Assembly: GCA_026014545.1 (NCBI GenBank)
Contig: JAOZIH010000004.1
Location: forward strand, 1 to 64,000
Direction of reading: 5' to 3'
DNA from: Candidatus Bathyarchaeota archaeon
GTDB taxonomy: Archaea > Thermoproteota > Bathyarchaeia > Bathyarchaeales > Bathycorpusculaceae
Length of the DNA stretch: 64,000 bases
Shown: piece after piece, positions 25,845-35,115 of the stretch
How positions within the stretch are numbered: position 1 is the first letter of the stretch
Layout of the letters: each line of letters opens with the position of its first letter
The notes under the pieces: model-generated
What the model saw: only the letters and a program-made list of their open reading frames with translations
Database searches by the model: none
Told to the model about the DNA's origin: nothing
Program-made: the position numbers and the translations under genes

Positions 25845-28193
25845 TCACTCCTTCTTCTTACGTATCATTCTCGGAAGCAAGGTCGGGTCTGGAATTACAG
25901 TTTCCTTCCAGCCTTTCGCTTCCAGAATCTTTACGATTTCATCTTTCATGGTCATTGGCACATCAGCCAGAGTGCGCACGAATAAGTGTATGTCTGGAGG
26001 CATGCATCCATAGTGGCGCTTATGCAAGTCAATATAGTGGCTTAGTTTGATGCTGCGGCCCTTCCATGTGTCGTTAGGCCTCATGCACAGCTTAGCTATG
26101 GCAACCATAGCTTCCTGCGGCGTCTCCACAGTCTGGAACAAATGCTCAGGCGCTGGACCAACATTAACTTTTTCGCCTGTGCGCGCATCATAAACTTCCC
26201 AGTTTTCAGGTTTATCCGCTCTTCCAAGGAGCATGCGTCGGTATTTGCTGCCGTGTGGCCCCACCAACACGGGGATGCCTAGGCTCCAGAAGCCCGCGGC
26301 GATTGATGCTGCTTTCTGCGAGTAGGCGCCCCATGCCAAGCCCACAGCGCCGACACGGTTGTGTATGTAATCAGCTATCTCCTCATAATTGCCTCGGAGG
26401 TTACGTTTGGCGAATATATTAGCAACCTTTATTGCTGCGCCAGCGATGTGCGAGTTGGCTACGCAGGAGCCTACGTTAAGCACGCCTCCTGCAGCAAATT
26501 CTCCGGGGAATTCTTCATAGAGTGTCTTGCCTTCAGCATTTTTGTATGAACCTGCGGACATCGCTGAGCAACCGGAAGTGACCACGATGAAACGCCGAAG
26601 AGCAAATTCCCGGCATATGTCGTAAACGTCTTTGCCGCCATGTGGATAGTTTGCGCATCCCACAACTGCGAGTATGCCTGGAATCTCGCCGAGCACTATG
26701 GGACTGCCAACGTTACGGATTTCTGTATCTTGCACAGCACCTCTGCCTGAGCGGCAGTAGTTCTTTTCTTCAAGCATACATTTTTCGCCTGCTTTGATTA
26801 TGAAGCTGTGTATTTGCAATTTTACTGGGCAGGCTTCTTCACAGCGCCCACAGCCAATGCATTCTTCATATAAATCAGCGAGCAACGCCATGTTACCTTC
26901 AGCTGCTGCTTTTAGAGCAACGGGGATCGATAGGTCCTGTGGGCAGCTTCTCTGGCACATGTTGCATTGTCTGCAGGTTTTTGCAAGCGCCTTAATTTCG
27001 TCAATTTCAGGAAGAACACGGTACTTCCTTCGTATAGGTGCGATTTTTGTTGCCACTTTTACTGCAACTTCACCTACTTTCTCAGGATCAAGAATCAAGA
27101 CTCCTGGCACTTTGCCGCTCACTAAATCAGCAACTATTTCGTCTGCTGGATCATTTGTACGATTCTTGAAGCCCATGCAATTTTTCTCTGATGCGGCGAT
27201 AACTGGCGCTTTGACACGTTCTGCTTCGCTGAAGATGTCTGTTCTGATACATTGCTCGTCCAGAACCACGACATCAGCGAATCCTCCTCGCACAAATCGG
27301 AGTTGCCATGAGATTGGCCCCACAATTTTCGCGCGGTCGTAATAGCGTGTATTGTCAAAGGCGGTGCAGCATAAACCTACGACTTCGATTTTCCCGTCAA
27401 GTTTGTTTTCTTTCATATAATCAATTATTCCAACTGACGGCACGACGTTATGTCCTATACACATGATAACTGGTTTGGATGTGTCTACGGTGCCTATGCC
27501 CATCTCAATCAGAGGCGCTTCAGGATCAGCCTTAGGAAAGTCGAGCGCAGAGATTTGGGCGATGTCGGCAACTTCCATGCCTACTTGGTCGATGCGCCCA
27601 GCGTGAAATGCTTTTGATTCAAAATCTAAATTATTGCCCTCTTGACCCGTGTGGGCTGCCGAGAGACAATGAGTTATTTGCGTTTCACAGTAATCTAAAA
27701 CTTCCGCCAAGTCTCCAAGCGTTTTAGGCCTTATGCCTGTGACAAGTCGTGTAACTGGCGCCTCAACTTTTACGTTTAAACCGCCTACATCTAACGGATA
27801 GTTTCTACCGTATTTTTCAATTAAGTGGTCAACCAGGTGGCGGGCATGTGCCGTGTGGGTTGCAGCACCAATACTGCATGCAATAAGCACGATACGCGAT
27901 GATTGGGCAGCTATGTCTAAGCCGCATGCGCCTCTTTTTCCTGCTGTTAAATCGCATTTACCATAGGTGCAGAGGCAGCAGAGGTCGCAGTCGGGCATAT
28001 AGAAGGGCTTGTATTTGGTTAAAAGTTTCATGTCCCAGTCGCGTAATGCGGATATTGAGGGCATGGGTGTTGGACCCATGGGTTCTGCCCATGAGTCGTC
28101 AACAATTTTTCCAATGGATACTTCAAGGTTCTTAACGAGACCCGTGGCGGTCTTCATTTCGCCAATTTTCATGTGCACATTTTTGGTGGTCAA
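25845..28193 (-). CDS. cdhA: CODH/ACS alpha subunit (Ni-Fe carbon monoxide dehydrogenase)
   Basis: A 782-residue CO dehydrogenase that interconverts CO2 and CO for acetyl-CoA synthesis. The N-terminal cluster region is YMPDCDLCCLCTYGKCDL followed by GKRGACG. Two ferredoxin-type motifs (CRQCNMCQRSCPQDLS and CIGCGRCEEACPVKLQI) are the extra clusters of the archaeal alpha subunit. C-cluster regions include VVGCANYPHGGKDVYDI and VTSGCSAMSAGSY. The start is TTG 28193 because GAGGT lies six nucleotides upstream; ATG 28172 is the alternative. It is the first gene of the five-gene cdh operon. Confidence 0.96.
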   Translation of the reverse strand: MTTKNVHMKIGEMKTATGLVKNLEVSIGKIVDDSWAEPMGPTPMPSISALRDWDMKLLTKYKPFYMPDCDLCCLCTYGKCDLTAGKRGACGLDIAAQSSRIVLIACSIGAATHTAHARHLVDHLIEKYGRNYPLDVGGLNVKVEAPVTRLVTGIRPKTLGDLAEVLDYCETQITHCLSAAHTGQEGNNLDFESKAFHAGRIDQVGMEVADIAQISALDFPKADPEAPLIEMGIGTVDTSKPVIMCIGHNVVPSVGIIDYMKENKLDGKIEVVGLCCTAFDNTRYYDRAKIVGPISWQLRFVRGGFADVVVLDEQCIRTDIFSEAERVKAPVIAASEKNCMGFKNRTNDPADEIVADLVSGKVPGVLILDPEKVGEVAVKVATKIAPIRRKYRVLPEIDEIKALAKTCRQCNMCQRSCPQDLSIPVALKAAAEGNMALLADLYEECIGCGRCEEACPVKLQIHSFIIKAGEKCMLEEKNYCRSGRGAVQDTEIRNVGSPIVLGEIPGILAVVGCANYPHGGKDVYDICREFALRRFIVVTSGCSAMSAGSYKNAEGKTLYEEFPGEFAAGGVLNVGSCVANSHIAGAAIKVANIFAKRNLRGNYEEIADYIHNRVGAVGLAWGAYSQKAASIAAGFWSLGIPVLVGPHGSKYRRMLLGRADKPENWEVYDARTGEKVNVGPAPEHLFQTVETPQEAMVAIAKLCMRPNDTWKGRSIKLSHYIDLHKRHYGCMPPDIHLFVRTLADVPMTMKDEIVKILEAKGWKETVIPDPTLLPRMIRKKKE

Positions 28194-28237
28194 ACTAAAA
28201 CCTCAGTAAAGGTTTACCTACATTCAACGCTTACACA

Positions 28238-28254
28238 GTTTTTAAACTTTTCCG
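28238..28254 (-). promoter_or_regulatory. BRE/TATA-like promoter of the cdh operon
   Basis: On the minus strand CGGAAAAG is followed by TTTAAAAAC, about 45-60 bp before the cdhA start. This allows a short leader with the GAGGT ribosome-binding site (28200-28204). It sits in the 122 bp gap between the second CooC gene and cdhA, so the operon can be transcribed separately from the maturation genes. Confidence 0.5.
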
Positions 28255-28315
28255 AGATTTTTTAACAAAATTAACAACACACTAATATGAATGTAATATT
28301 ACTTAAATGTGCTTT

Positions 28316-29083
28316 TTACACAAAATAAGCAGCGTTATTCAGTATTTTCTTCACAGAGAGATAAGCAGCATTATCTGAAGGCAGGTTAAGCAGCGATTTT
28401 CCAGCGAGAACATAGTCATCCACTTCTTCATCAAAAGCGATTTTTCCTAGATATTTGAATTTCAATGTTTTTTCCGCGGTATCGCCGAGTTGTTCTGGAA
28501 ATCGGTAGCCGCCTACTATGTAAAAGTTGTCGAATTGTATGCCTACTTCCTGCGCTATGCGGTACGCACGCCTAACATGATCAAAAGATTTCTTTGAATG
28601 GTCAAGAATGTCAAAAATATCATTTACTTTTGACGTAATTCTCCTGTTTAAATGCTCAAGCCCAGCAGGCGAATCAATAAGCACATATTTATAGTTTTTA
28701 GTTAACGCTTCCAAAGCGCCTTTGAGGGCAGCGTTCGGCATGCAATAGCAACCCTCAACCCACTTGGTGCCTACAGCAAGAAAATCGAAATGGTCGCTTT
28801 CAAAAAGTCCGCTTGACCAAATCTTGCTTTCTATCCGTTCCGAGGGTGGAATGCCAACTGTGGTGCCGCCTTGTTCTATAAACGTGCTTACAAGCAGTTC
28901 GGAAATCGTGTGTTTCCCAGCCTCTTTAAGGTCGACGCCGACCATTTCAGCGAGGTTCTGGTCAGGATCAGCATCCACAAGCAGCAATGGTGCTTGGCCA
29001 GCTTCAATGAGGCATTTAGCCATCAGAGCCACAAAGCTGGATTTACCTGTTCCGCCGCGGCCAATAGTTACGAGAGTTTTCAT
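28316..29083 (-). CDS. cooC: CooC-type nickel-insertion ATPase
   Basis: A 255-residue MinD/ParA-type P-loop ATPase. The deviant Walker A is TIGRGGTGKSSFVALM, and the switch region is LLVDADPDQNLAEMVGVD. The CooC hallmark C-x-C pair appears as GCYCMPNAALKGAL. It is followed by VLIDSPAGLEHLNRRI. Family knowledge: CooC dimers bind nickel at C-x-C and load the CODH active site. It lies 122 bp upstream of cdhA and 19 bp after a second CooC gene. The Walker A has Arg instead of the usual Lys as its signature lysine (GRGG). Confidence 0.9.
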   Translation of the reverse strand: MKTLVTIGRGGTGKSSFVALMAKCLIEAGQAPLLLVDADPDQNLAEMVGVDLKEAGKHTISELLVSTFIEQGGTTVGIPPSERIESKIWSSGLFESDHFDFLAVGTKWVEGCYCMPNAALKGALEALTKNYKYVLIDSPAGLEHLNRRITSKVNDIFDILDHSKKSFDHVRRAYRIAQEVGIQFDNFYIVGGYRFPEQLGDTAEKTLKFKYLGKIAFDEEVDDYVLAGKSLLNLPSDNAAYLSVKKILNNAAYFV

Positions 29084-29102
29084 TTAAAACACAAACCTCA
29101 CA

Positions 29103-29882
29103 TTAAGCTTGCTTCTTAAGTAAAACGTCACATATATTGTCTATGGTTTGTATTGCCTCAATCTCTTTATGCCTAAGCGGCGTGTCGCCAAGCATATCGG
29201 CTTCGATGATTTTTGAGTCAAACGGAATGAAAGCAAGCGCCGATAAGCCGTTTTTCTCAGCGAAGCCCAAGATAGCGCCCTTCTGAGTTTCATTCATTAC
29301 CCTGTTCCCGATCAAATAGAGTTGCTGCATTCCCGCTTTTGCAGCTAAGTCATGTATGTGCTTTGCTATTTCAAGTGATTTCAGGTTGGAGTCAGCCACA
29401 ATCAGCAAAGCGTCAACTTGCCGTGCAGTTCCGCGGCCTATGTGCTCAACTCCTGCTTCTAAATCTAAAACAACAGCTTCATTACGCTCAACAATTAGGT
29501 GGCGCAGTAAAGCGCGGATAACAGCGTTCGGTGCGCACATGCAGCCGGAATCCATGGCTTTAACGGTGCCCATAACAAGCAGGTGCACGCCGAAAGGAGT
29601 GGCGACGGCGTAATCGCGGACAATGTCATCCACAGTGAAGGATAAACGGTAAACGCCAGAGTAGCCCGTGCTTGTTTTGGATTCCACAAGCTCCTTGTTC
29701 TCGGAGATGGGCACTATCTTTCGGGCTTCCTCGGTGGATAAGCCTAAAGTTAAAGCAAGATTCGGCGAGGAATCAGCGTCTATGGCTATGGTTTTTAATC
29801 CTCTTTCAGCGAAGCCACGCGCGAGACCAGCAGCGATGAGGGTTTTGCCCACTCCGCCCTTACCAGAAACAGCTACTTTCAT
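29103..29882 (-). CDS. cooC: CooC-type nickel-insertion ATPase, second copy
   Basis: A 259-residue paralogue of the neighbouring CooC. It has the classical deviant Walker A (VSGKGGVGKTLIAAGLA), the DADSSPNLALTLGL switch and the C-x-C pair in GCMCAPNAVIRALL, then VLDLEAGVEHIGRGTARQV. It is the first gene of the CooC pair upstream of the CODH operon. Two non-identical CooC proteins suggest separate loading of different metal sites (CODH C-cluster and ACS A-cluster), but this is inference. Confidence 0.9.
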   Translation of the reverse strand: MKVAVSGKGGVGKTLIAAGLARGFAERGLKTIAIDADSSPNLALTLGLSTEEARKIVPISENKELVESKTSTGYSGVYRLSFTVDDIVRDYAVATPFGVHLLVMGTVKAMDSGCMCAPNAVIRALLRHLIVERNEAVVLDLEAGVEHIGRGTARQVDALLIVADSNLKSLEIAKHIHDLAAKAGMQQLYLIGNRVMNETQKGAILGFAEKNGLSALAFIPFDSKIIEADMLGDTPLRHKEIEAIQTIDNICDVLLKKQA

Positions 29883-30010
29883 AATGCGTTCCCATCAGGA
29901 AAATACCTTTGTTTGATGGTTTATTTACGTTTCCTTAAAAGATAAGAAGATTTGTATGCAAAAGATTTTTAATGCAAAGGCGCCTTCCCTTTTAGCCGTG
30001 ATGATATATA

Positions 30011-30736
30011 ATGAAGATACTGAACGAGTTTGTTCCGACACGCAAATTTCTGAAGCTTGCTGAAGAAATCAAAGACTTAGTTGACGGCTGGAACGTAACT
30101 GACAGCGCTGCCGGTTTTCCAGCACCAAGCGGCACGGTGGTAAGCTGCATTCTCAAGTCGAAATATCCAGAGAAATACGTCTGCCCCATATTCATCCTGC
30201 ACTACAAGGGACCAGTCGAAGTAGGAGGCTTAGCGCTGGCAGCAGACATAATCGGCTTAGACGGCTTGGCAATTACAATGGGTGATGTGCCTAAGTACGG
30301 CGAACCGATAAAGATGCTGAAATCTTCCGAAGAAGCCAGAGACTTCCTACGCAATACAGTGAAACTGAAGAACCTCAAGTTAGGCTGCTTACTAACGGCA
30401 CGCCGATCCATGGAGGAAACACTTGCAAGAGTAAGAGACACATGGGACTTCATCTACTTTATGAGGCTTGAAGATAAATCCTTCCCAATACTGGAGCAAG
30501 TAGCCAAAGAATGCAAGCGCTTAAACAAACCCTGCTACGCCTACTTCCTCGTAGGAACACCAAGAAATGTTGAGACCGTGAAGATGATTGGCTGGCCAGT
30601 CGCCGCAACCATGGACAAGGTTGAAGAAACTGCTGCAAAGCTAGACGGGCTTGTTGACGGCATAATCGCCACATGCGCTGGAGACGCTGAAGGCGACAAA
30701 GAAATGCTAAAGAAGCTGCAGAAATTCAGAAGTTAA
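30011..30736 (+). CDS. MetF-like methylenetetrahydropterin reductase family protein
   Basis: A 241-residue TIM-barrel protein resembling MetF/MTHFR. VTDSAAGFPAPSGTVVSCIL is the family NT/D-P-S region, PIFILHYKGPVEVGGLALAA is the histidine-containing substrate strand, and LAITMGDVPKYGEPIK is the FAD-binding L-x-GD-x-P motif. It is shorter than bacterial MetF (about 290). CGTGAT lies eight nucleotides before the ATG. It is divergent from the cooC-cdh cluster, so it may reduce the methylene-pterin to methyl-pterin that feeds CdhDE. An F420-dependent Mer is not present here; other functions of this subfamily cannot be excluded. Confidence 0.7.
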   Translation: MKILNEFVPTRKFLKLAEEIKDLVDGWNVTDSAAGFPAPSGTVVSCILKSKYPEKYVCPIFILHYKGPVEVGGLALAADIIGLDGLAITMGDVPKYGEPIKMLKSSEEARDFLRNTVKLKNLKLGCLLTARRSMEETLARVRDTWDFIYFMRLEDKSFPILEQVAKECKRLNKPCYAYFLVGTPRNVETVKMIGWPVAATMDKVEETAAKLDGLVDGIIATCAGDAEGDKEMLKKLQKFRS

Positions 30737-30750
30737 AGAAGCAATTACCA

Positions 30751-30776
30751 TCTTTTTTGTTTATCCTTCTTTTTTG
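30751..30776 (+). terminator. T-rich terminator after the MetF-like gene
   Basis: Two T-runs (CTTTTTTGTTTATCC and TTCTTTTTTGCC) lie 15-40 bp after the stop and between two convergent genes. This fits archaeal termination on T-tracts. Confidence 0.5.
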
Positions 30777-30806
30777 CCAAAATCTTGCAGCAAAAGTCGC
30801 CACGCA

Positions 30807-32408
30807 TCAGCGCAGAGCTAAAGCCAATTTAACAGTTTCCTCATCTAGCGGTTCTGAAGTAAAGCCCATTTTGGCGCACATGTGCAGCATCTTATAGTTA
30901 TTGGGCAGAACATAACCGAAAATCCATTCTAACCGCATGTCCTTGGCGATCATTATGAGATGATCCATTAATTTTGAACCGAGACCAAGACCCTGCCATT
31001 CATCGCCCACAACCACAGCGAACTCGCCGCTCTTTCCATCAGGTTCAACGATAACGCTTCCAGCGCCGACAATTTTTCTGCTATCCTGCTGATGCTCCGC
31101 TATAATGGTGACTTCACGGTTATAATCCAAATTGCAATATCGCGCCAGCAAGTCGTGAGAAACATCTTTCAATATTTGGAAAAACCTGAAGCGCATGGTT
31201 TCCTCGGAAAGAGAACTCAAAAACTCGTTAAAACGCCTCTCGTCTTCAGGTTTTACTGGGCGAAGCAAAACTTGAGCACCATTCTTCAGCTTTCTGGCGG
31301 CAATATACTTCTGAGGATAAGAAGCGATAAGCAAGTCGTTTTGATGCTCGGCAGTTTCTCGCAGGATTCTGTCCCAGTCAAGCACTATGCGGGCATCAAC
31401 CGCGACGACGCCATCTTCATTAACTATCAAGGGGTTTATGTCCATCTCAGCTATTTCCGGAAAATCCATGATAAGCTGCGAAAAATACACCAATATTTTT
31501 TCCAGAAGCCTAACGTTCAAAGGCTGCCCAGCAGACTGCACATGCCTGCAGATGTGTGTATCTTCTATTAGCTGTCTTGCAAGCGTCTGATTTAATGGTG
31601 GAAAACCAATGCTAACATCTTTGAACAGTTCAGTTGCGGCTCCACCCATCCCAAAAATAATTATTGCGCCAAAATTTGGGTCTTTCTTATAGCCTATAAG
31701 CAGCTCATACCCTTTTTCACGCAGCAAAGGCTGAATAGCGACTCCTTGGAACTCTACTGCATAGCTTTTGACACGGCGGGCTATTTCTTCGAAGAAAGCT
31801 GAAGCTTCGGATGAGGAACAAACACTCAAGATAACGCCGCCGATTTTTGATTTATGCGAAATCAAAGGGGACAATGCCTTCATGACCACTGGGTAGCCAA
31901 GCTTAGAGGATAATGCGCTCGCTTCCTCAGGAGTCCTTGCGACAAGCGTCTCCACAGTCGGAATTTTATACTCCTCTAGGAAACGTAGGGATTCAGTTAA
32001 ACCGAGGACTTTACGGCCCTCACAGAAAGCGCGTCTTAGAATTCCCTTGAGAGAAGCAGTATTGGTTTGTACTGTAGGTATTTCTTCAGGAGTCTGATAT
32101 AGAAGCTCCATGCGCCTAGTATAATTATACATGTACATGAACGTGGCAACGGCTTCTTCAGGAGTTTTAAATGAGGGAATGCCGTTTCGATGAAGAAAAA
32201 CGCGAGCTCTACGGCAACGTCCATCTTCACTCATCAAAGATGCAAGAACAGGCTTCTTGACGTGCTTTGCAAGCTCTGCTATTACCTTGGCGAGAGCAAT
32301 GGGGCTTGTGGCGCCTTGCGGCGTATAAATGACCAAGAAACCATCACTCTTTTGATCTTTAAAACATATCTCCAGCACGCTTCGGAACCTAGAGAGAGGC
32401 TTCTTCAT
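30807..32408 (-). pseudogene. Pat-like acyl-CoA synthetase, 3' part (ATP-grasp + GNAT) after a frameshift
   Basis: A 533-residue segment equivalent to the second half of Pat/PatZ-type proteins. It begins with the end of the CoA-ligase domain (KSDGFLVIYTPQGATS). The ATP-grasp beta domain follows (about residues 125-345: GYPVVMKALSPLISHKSKIG, FGMGGAATELFKD, IAEMDINPLIVNEDG). From about residue 370 comes a GNAT acetyltransferase (LLRPVKPEDERRFNEFLSS, VVGDEWQGLGLGSKLMDHLI, LPNNYKMLHMCAKMGF). The open frame overlaps the upstream part by 20 bp at a CTCTCTC run. The ATG at 32408 has no clear ribosome site and lies inside what should be continuous coding. It may be a real frameshift, a sequencing error or a translationally coupled subunit. 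Confidence 0.75.
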
Positions 32409-33489
32409 AAATATCGATGGGGTTTGCTACGCTGCAGTATGGAGGCAAAATTTTCTTTAAAGCGTGAATCGTCTCGTCGCTTAACTGCGCTAGTTTTCCG
32501 CCCTTGGCTATGAGGCGGTCTGCAGCTATTATAGCTGGACCACCAGCGTTTGTGATTATTGTTAGGTTAAAGCCAGCGGGATTTGGCTGCGTAGCCAAGG
32601 CCTCTGCGCAGTTGAAGAGGTCGCTAATGGCTTCAACGCGAACGATGCCTGTGCGTTTGAAGGCGGCATCATACACAGCGTCTTCTCCGCCTAAAGAGCC
32701 GCTGTGAGAAAACGCTGCTCCGATGCATTCCTTGAACCGCCCAGCTTTGACCAGCATAATAGGTTTGTTTTGGGAGGCAATACGTGCGGCGCTCATAAAC
32801 TTTCGACCGTCTTTTACAGATTCAACATAGAGCAGCATGCATTTAGTCTGAGTGTCAGCGTTGAAGTAATCGATTAAGTCTCCAAAGTCCACATCAAGCG
32901 CTGAGCCTAAGGAAACCATGGCGCTGAAACCAACGTTGGCTTCTGCTGCCCAGTCCAGCGCTGAAGCGCATAATGCGGCGCTCTGTGAGAGAAAAGCGAT
33001 TTTTCCAGAGATTGCGGGTTTATCGGCAAAAGTGGCATAGAGATTAATTTTTGGTTTTATCACACCAAAACTGTTAGGTCCAATAATCCGTATGCCATAC
33101 TTTTTCTTACACTCTAAAAGCTGCTTCTCAAGATGCGCTCCCGCTTCACCTGTTTCCTTGAAACCTGCTGAAATTACAATTGCGCCTTTCACACCAGCCT
33201 CGCCACATTCTTCGATTATTTGCGGAACGATGTGCGCAGGAGTAGCGACAACGGCTAAATCTATCTTTGAAGGAATCTTACTTACGCTTGAATATGCAGG
33301 TATCCCTTCTACTGTTTGCCTAAACGGGTTCACAGGCAAAACTTCACCCTTGTAGCCTAACCGTGTTAGATTTCGGAAAATTTTGGCGCCGATTGAATCT
33401 TTCCTTTCACTTGCGCCTATCACTGCTATTTTTTTAGGATTAAAAATGCAATTGAGATTTTCTATTCCCAAATTTGGTAATTCCCTCAA
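32389..33489 (-). pseudogene. Pat-like acyl-CoA synthetase, 5' part (CoA-binding) before a frameshift
   Basis: A 366-residue segment that begins like ADP-forming acyl-CoA synthetases and Pat proteins (CIFNPKKIAVIGASERKDSI). It contains the CoA-binding domain, FLSQSAALCASALDWA, and the phospho-histidine loop (AAFSHSGSLGGEDAVYDAAF). It stops at SVANPIDIYEEASL, just where the family sequence continues as NPIDI-x(2)-A followed by the TPQ segment. That continuation is found in another frame one step downstream. Natural alpha subunits do not end here, so this is a broken or frame-shifted gene and not a normal subunit boundary. It starts on TTG with a TATA-like CTTTATACATT 25-30 bp upstream. Confidence 0.75.
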
Positions 33490-33664
33490 AGAGAAGCAAC
33501 TTTTCTGTATAATGTATAAAGGGTAGTTATGGTTTTAAAATCTTCTCAAAATCGCGTCTATAGCTAATTTAGCCAGATGGCAAGGACATTTGGTAGGCAT
33601 AGAATAACCTTTAAGTTTTATTGACAAATAGCCATTCATGCCTATGAAAGCGAGGTAGACAACC

Positions 33665-34423
33665 GTGGATGTTGTTAAGATAATTGCTGTTAAAAATTTA
33701 CCATTAGTAACGAAAGGCGATAATATAGCGGAACTTATCTGCAACGCCGCTAGAGAACAGAACACGCCCATTCAGGATGGAGATGTAATAGTAATCACGC
33801 ATGTTGCCGTTTCTAAAGCTGAGGGAAATATTGTTAACCTAGATGAGGTTATGCCATCGGAACGGGCTAAAGAAATAGCGCAGAAAACAGGGAAAGAACC
33901 TGCTTTAGTAGAAGCAATTCTTCGCGAAACAAAAGAAATCGTGCGGCTAGGGCCAAACAGCATCATTACTGAAATAAAAAATGGGATGGTTTGTGCAAAC
34001 GCTGGCGTAGATAGATCAAATGTCGAAGGCGAAAGAAACGTGGCTTTGCTGCCTAAAAATCCCGACGCATCAGCCCAGAAGATCAAGCGAGAGATAAAAA
34101 GGTTGACGAGTTGTGATGTGGCAGTAATAATTTCCGATACACATGGCCGTCCATTCAGAATGGGCGAGGTTAACGTTGCCATAGGCGTGGCTGGAATTCG
34201 GCCCTTAAGGGATAGGCGCGGAGAGAAAGACTTGTTCGGCTACGTGCTTAGAGTAAAGCGGACCGCTGTGGCTGATGAATTAGCTTCTGCTGCGGAACTT
34301 GTGATAGGCCAAGCGAATGAAGGCATACCTGCTGCTATCATAAGAGGTTACAAGTACCAGCCTGCAGAAGATGCATCTGCAACGGAGCTTGTTAGACCAA
34401 AAGAAAAAGATTTGTTCAGATAA
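33665..34423 (+). CDS. cofE: Coenzyme F420-0:L-glutamate ligase
   Basis: A 252-residue ligase that adds L-glutamates to F420-0 using GTP. Family segments seen are NLPLVTKGDNIAELICNAA, DGDVIVITHVAVSKAEG, ETKEIVRLGPNSIITE, MVCANAGVDRSNVEGE, and VIISDTHGRPFRMGEVNVAIG. The length matches archaeal CofE (about 250), without the bacterial FbiB extension. It starts on GTG after a GAGGT site. The aldolase and SCP2 genes follow on the same strand, with gaps of 16 and 43 bp. Confidence 0.95.
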   Translation: MDVVKIIAVKNLPLVTKGDNIAELICNAAREQNTPIQDGDVIVITHVAVSKAEGNIVNLDEVMPSERAKEIAQKTGKEPALVEAILRETKEIVRLGPNSIITEIKNGMVCANAGVDRSNVEGERNVALLPKNPDASAQKIKREIKRLTSCDVAVIISDTHGRPFRMGEVNVAIGVAGIRPLRDRRGEKDLFGYVLRVKRTAVADELASAAELVIGQANEGIPAAIIRGYKYQPAEDASATELVRPKEKDLFR

Positions 34424-34439
34424 ACGGAGTGCAGCTGGA

Positions 34440-35072
34440 ATGGATGAAAAATTGATTTATGAATTAAGTGAAAGAATAGTCAAAGCCGGCAAGGAGCTGT
34501 ATGCTCGCGGTTTAGTGAAGGGAGCAAGTGGGAACATTAGCGCGAGGATCCCTGGCGCAAACACGTTTCTGATAAAGCCTTCTGGAGCCTGCATGGGAAA
34601 CTTGAAGCCAGACGAGCTGGTTCTCGTGGATTTGCAAGGCAACAAGATTAGAGGCGAATTGAATGTTTCCATGGAGACGCCTATACATGCAGCGATTTAT
34701 AGGGCGCGAAAGGATGTGCAAGCTGTTGTTCACACGCATCCGCCTACGGCCACGGCTTTTGGTATTGCAAAAAACGAGATTCTACCATTGCAGATAGAGC
34801 TGTTTATGCTTTTACCGAATGGTGTTCCCATTATTCCTTTTGAAGCACCTGGTTCGAGAGCGCTTGCGGAAGCTGTGCAGAAAAAGATTGCGGATTACGA
34901 TGCGGTTATTCTGGAAAATCATGGCATCATAACCGTGGGCACAACAGTGGAAGCTGCTTGCAATCTGAACGAGATGGTTGAAGAGGCCGCTAAAGTTCAG
35001 CTTTCAACTATGATGCTGACTGGCGGGCGCGTAATGAATTTAGCTGAGCTTAAGAAAAAGTTCAAAATGTAG
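34440..35072 (+). CDS. Class II aldolase (L-fuculose-phosphate aldolase family)
   Basis: A 210-residue class II aldolase/adducin-family enzyme. Zn ligands are visible in VVHTHPPTATAF (two His) and LENHGIITVG, with the catalytic Glu region near LPLQIELFMLLPNG. SGNISARIPGANTFLIKPSG is the N-terminal phosphate loop. ATG 34440 is chosen because GGAG precedes it; an upstream frame overlaps cofE. In Methanocaldococcus a FucA homologue makes lactaldehyde for the lactyl part of F420, which fits its place directly behind cofE. The link here is inferred from context. Confidence 0.88.
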   Translation: MDEKLIYELSERIVKAGKELYARGLVKGASGNISARIPGANTFLIKPSGACMGNLKPDELVLVDLQGNKIRGELNVSMETPIHAAIYRARKDVQAVVHTHPPTATAFGIAKNEILPLQIELFMLLPNGVPIIPFEAPGSRALAEAVQKKIADYDAVILENHGIITVGTTVEAACNLNEMVEEAAKVQLSTMMLTGGRVMNLAELKKKFKM

Positions 35073-35115
35073 AATGCTATAAGATAAGCAAAAAGAATAA
35101 AGGGAGCTAAGCACG

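Noticed and set aside
30011-30736. F420-dependent Mer as identity for the MetF-like gene
   Set aside because: Mer belongs to the luciferase-like family of about 320 residues; this protein has the MetF-type barrel motifs and is only 241 residues long.
33535-33600. Minus-strand micro-frame of 21 residues (MPTKCPCHLAKLAIDAILRR start)
   Set aside because: It lies between two divergent promoters and has an AAAGGTT-like site, but it is too short to support without conservation evidence.
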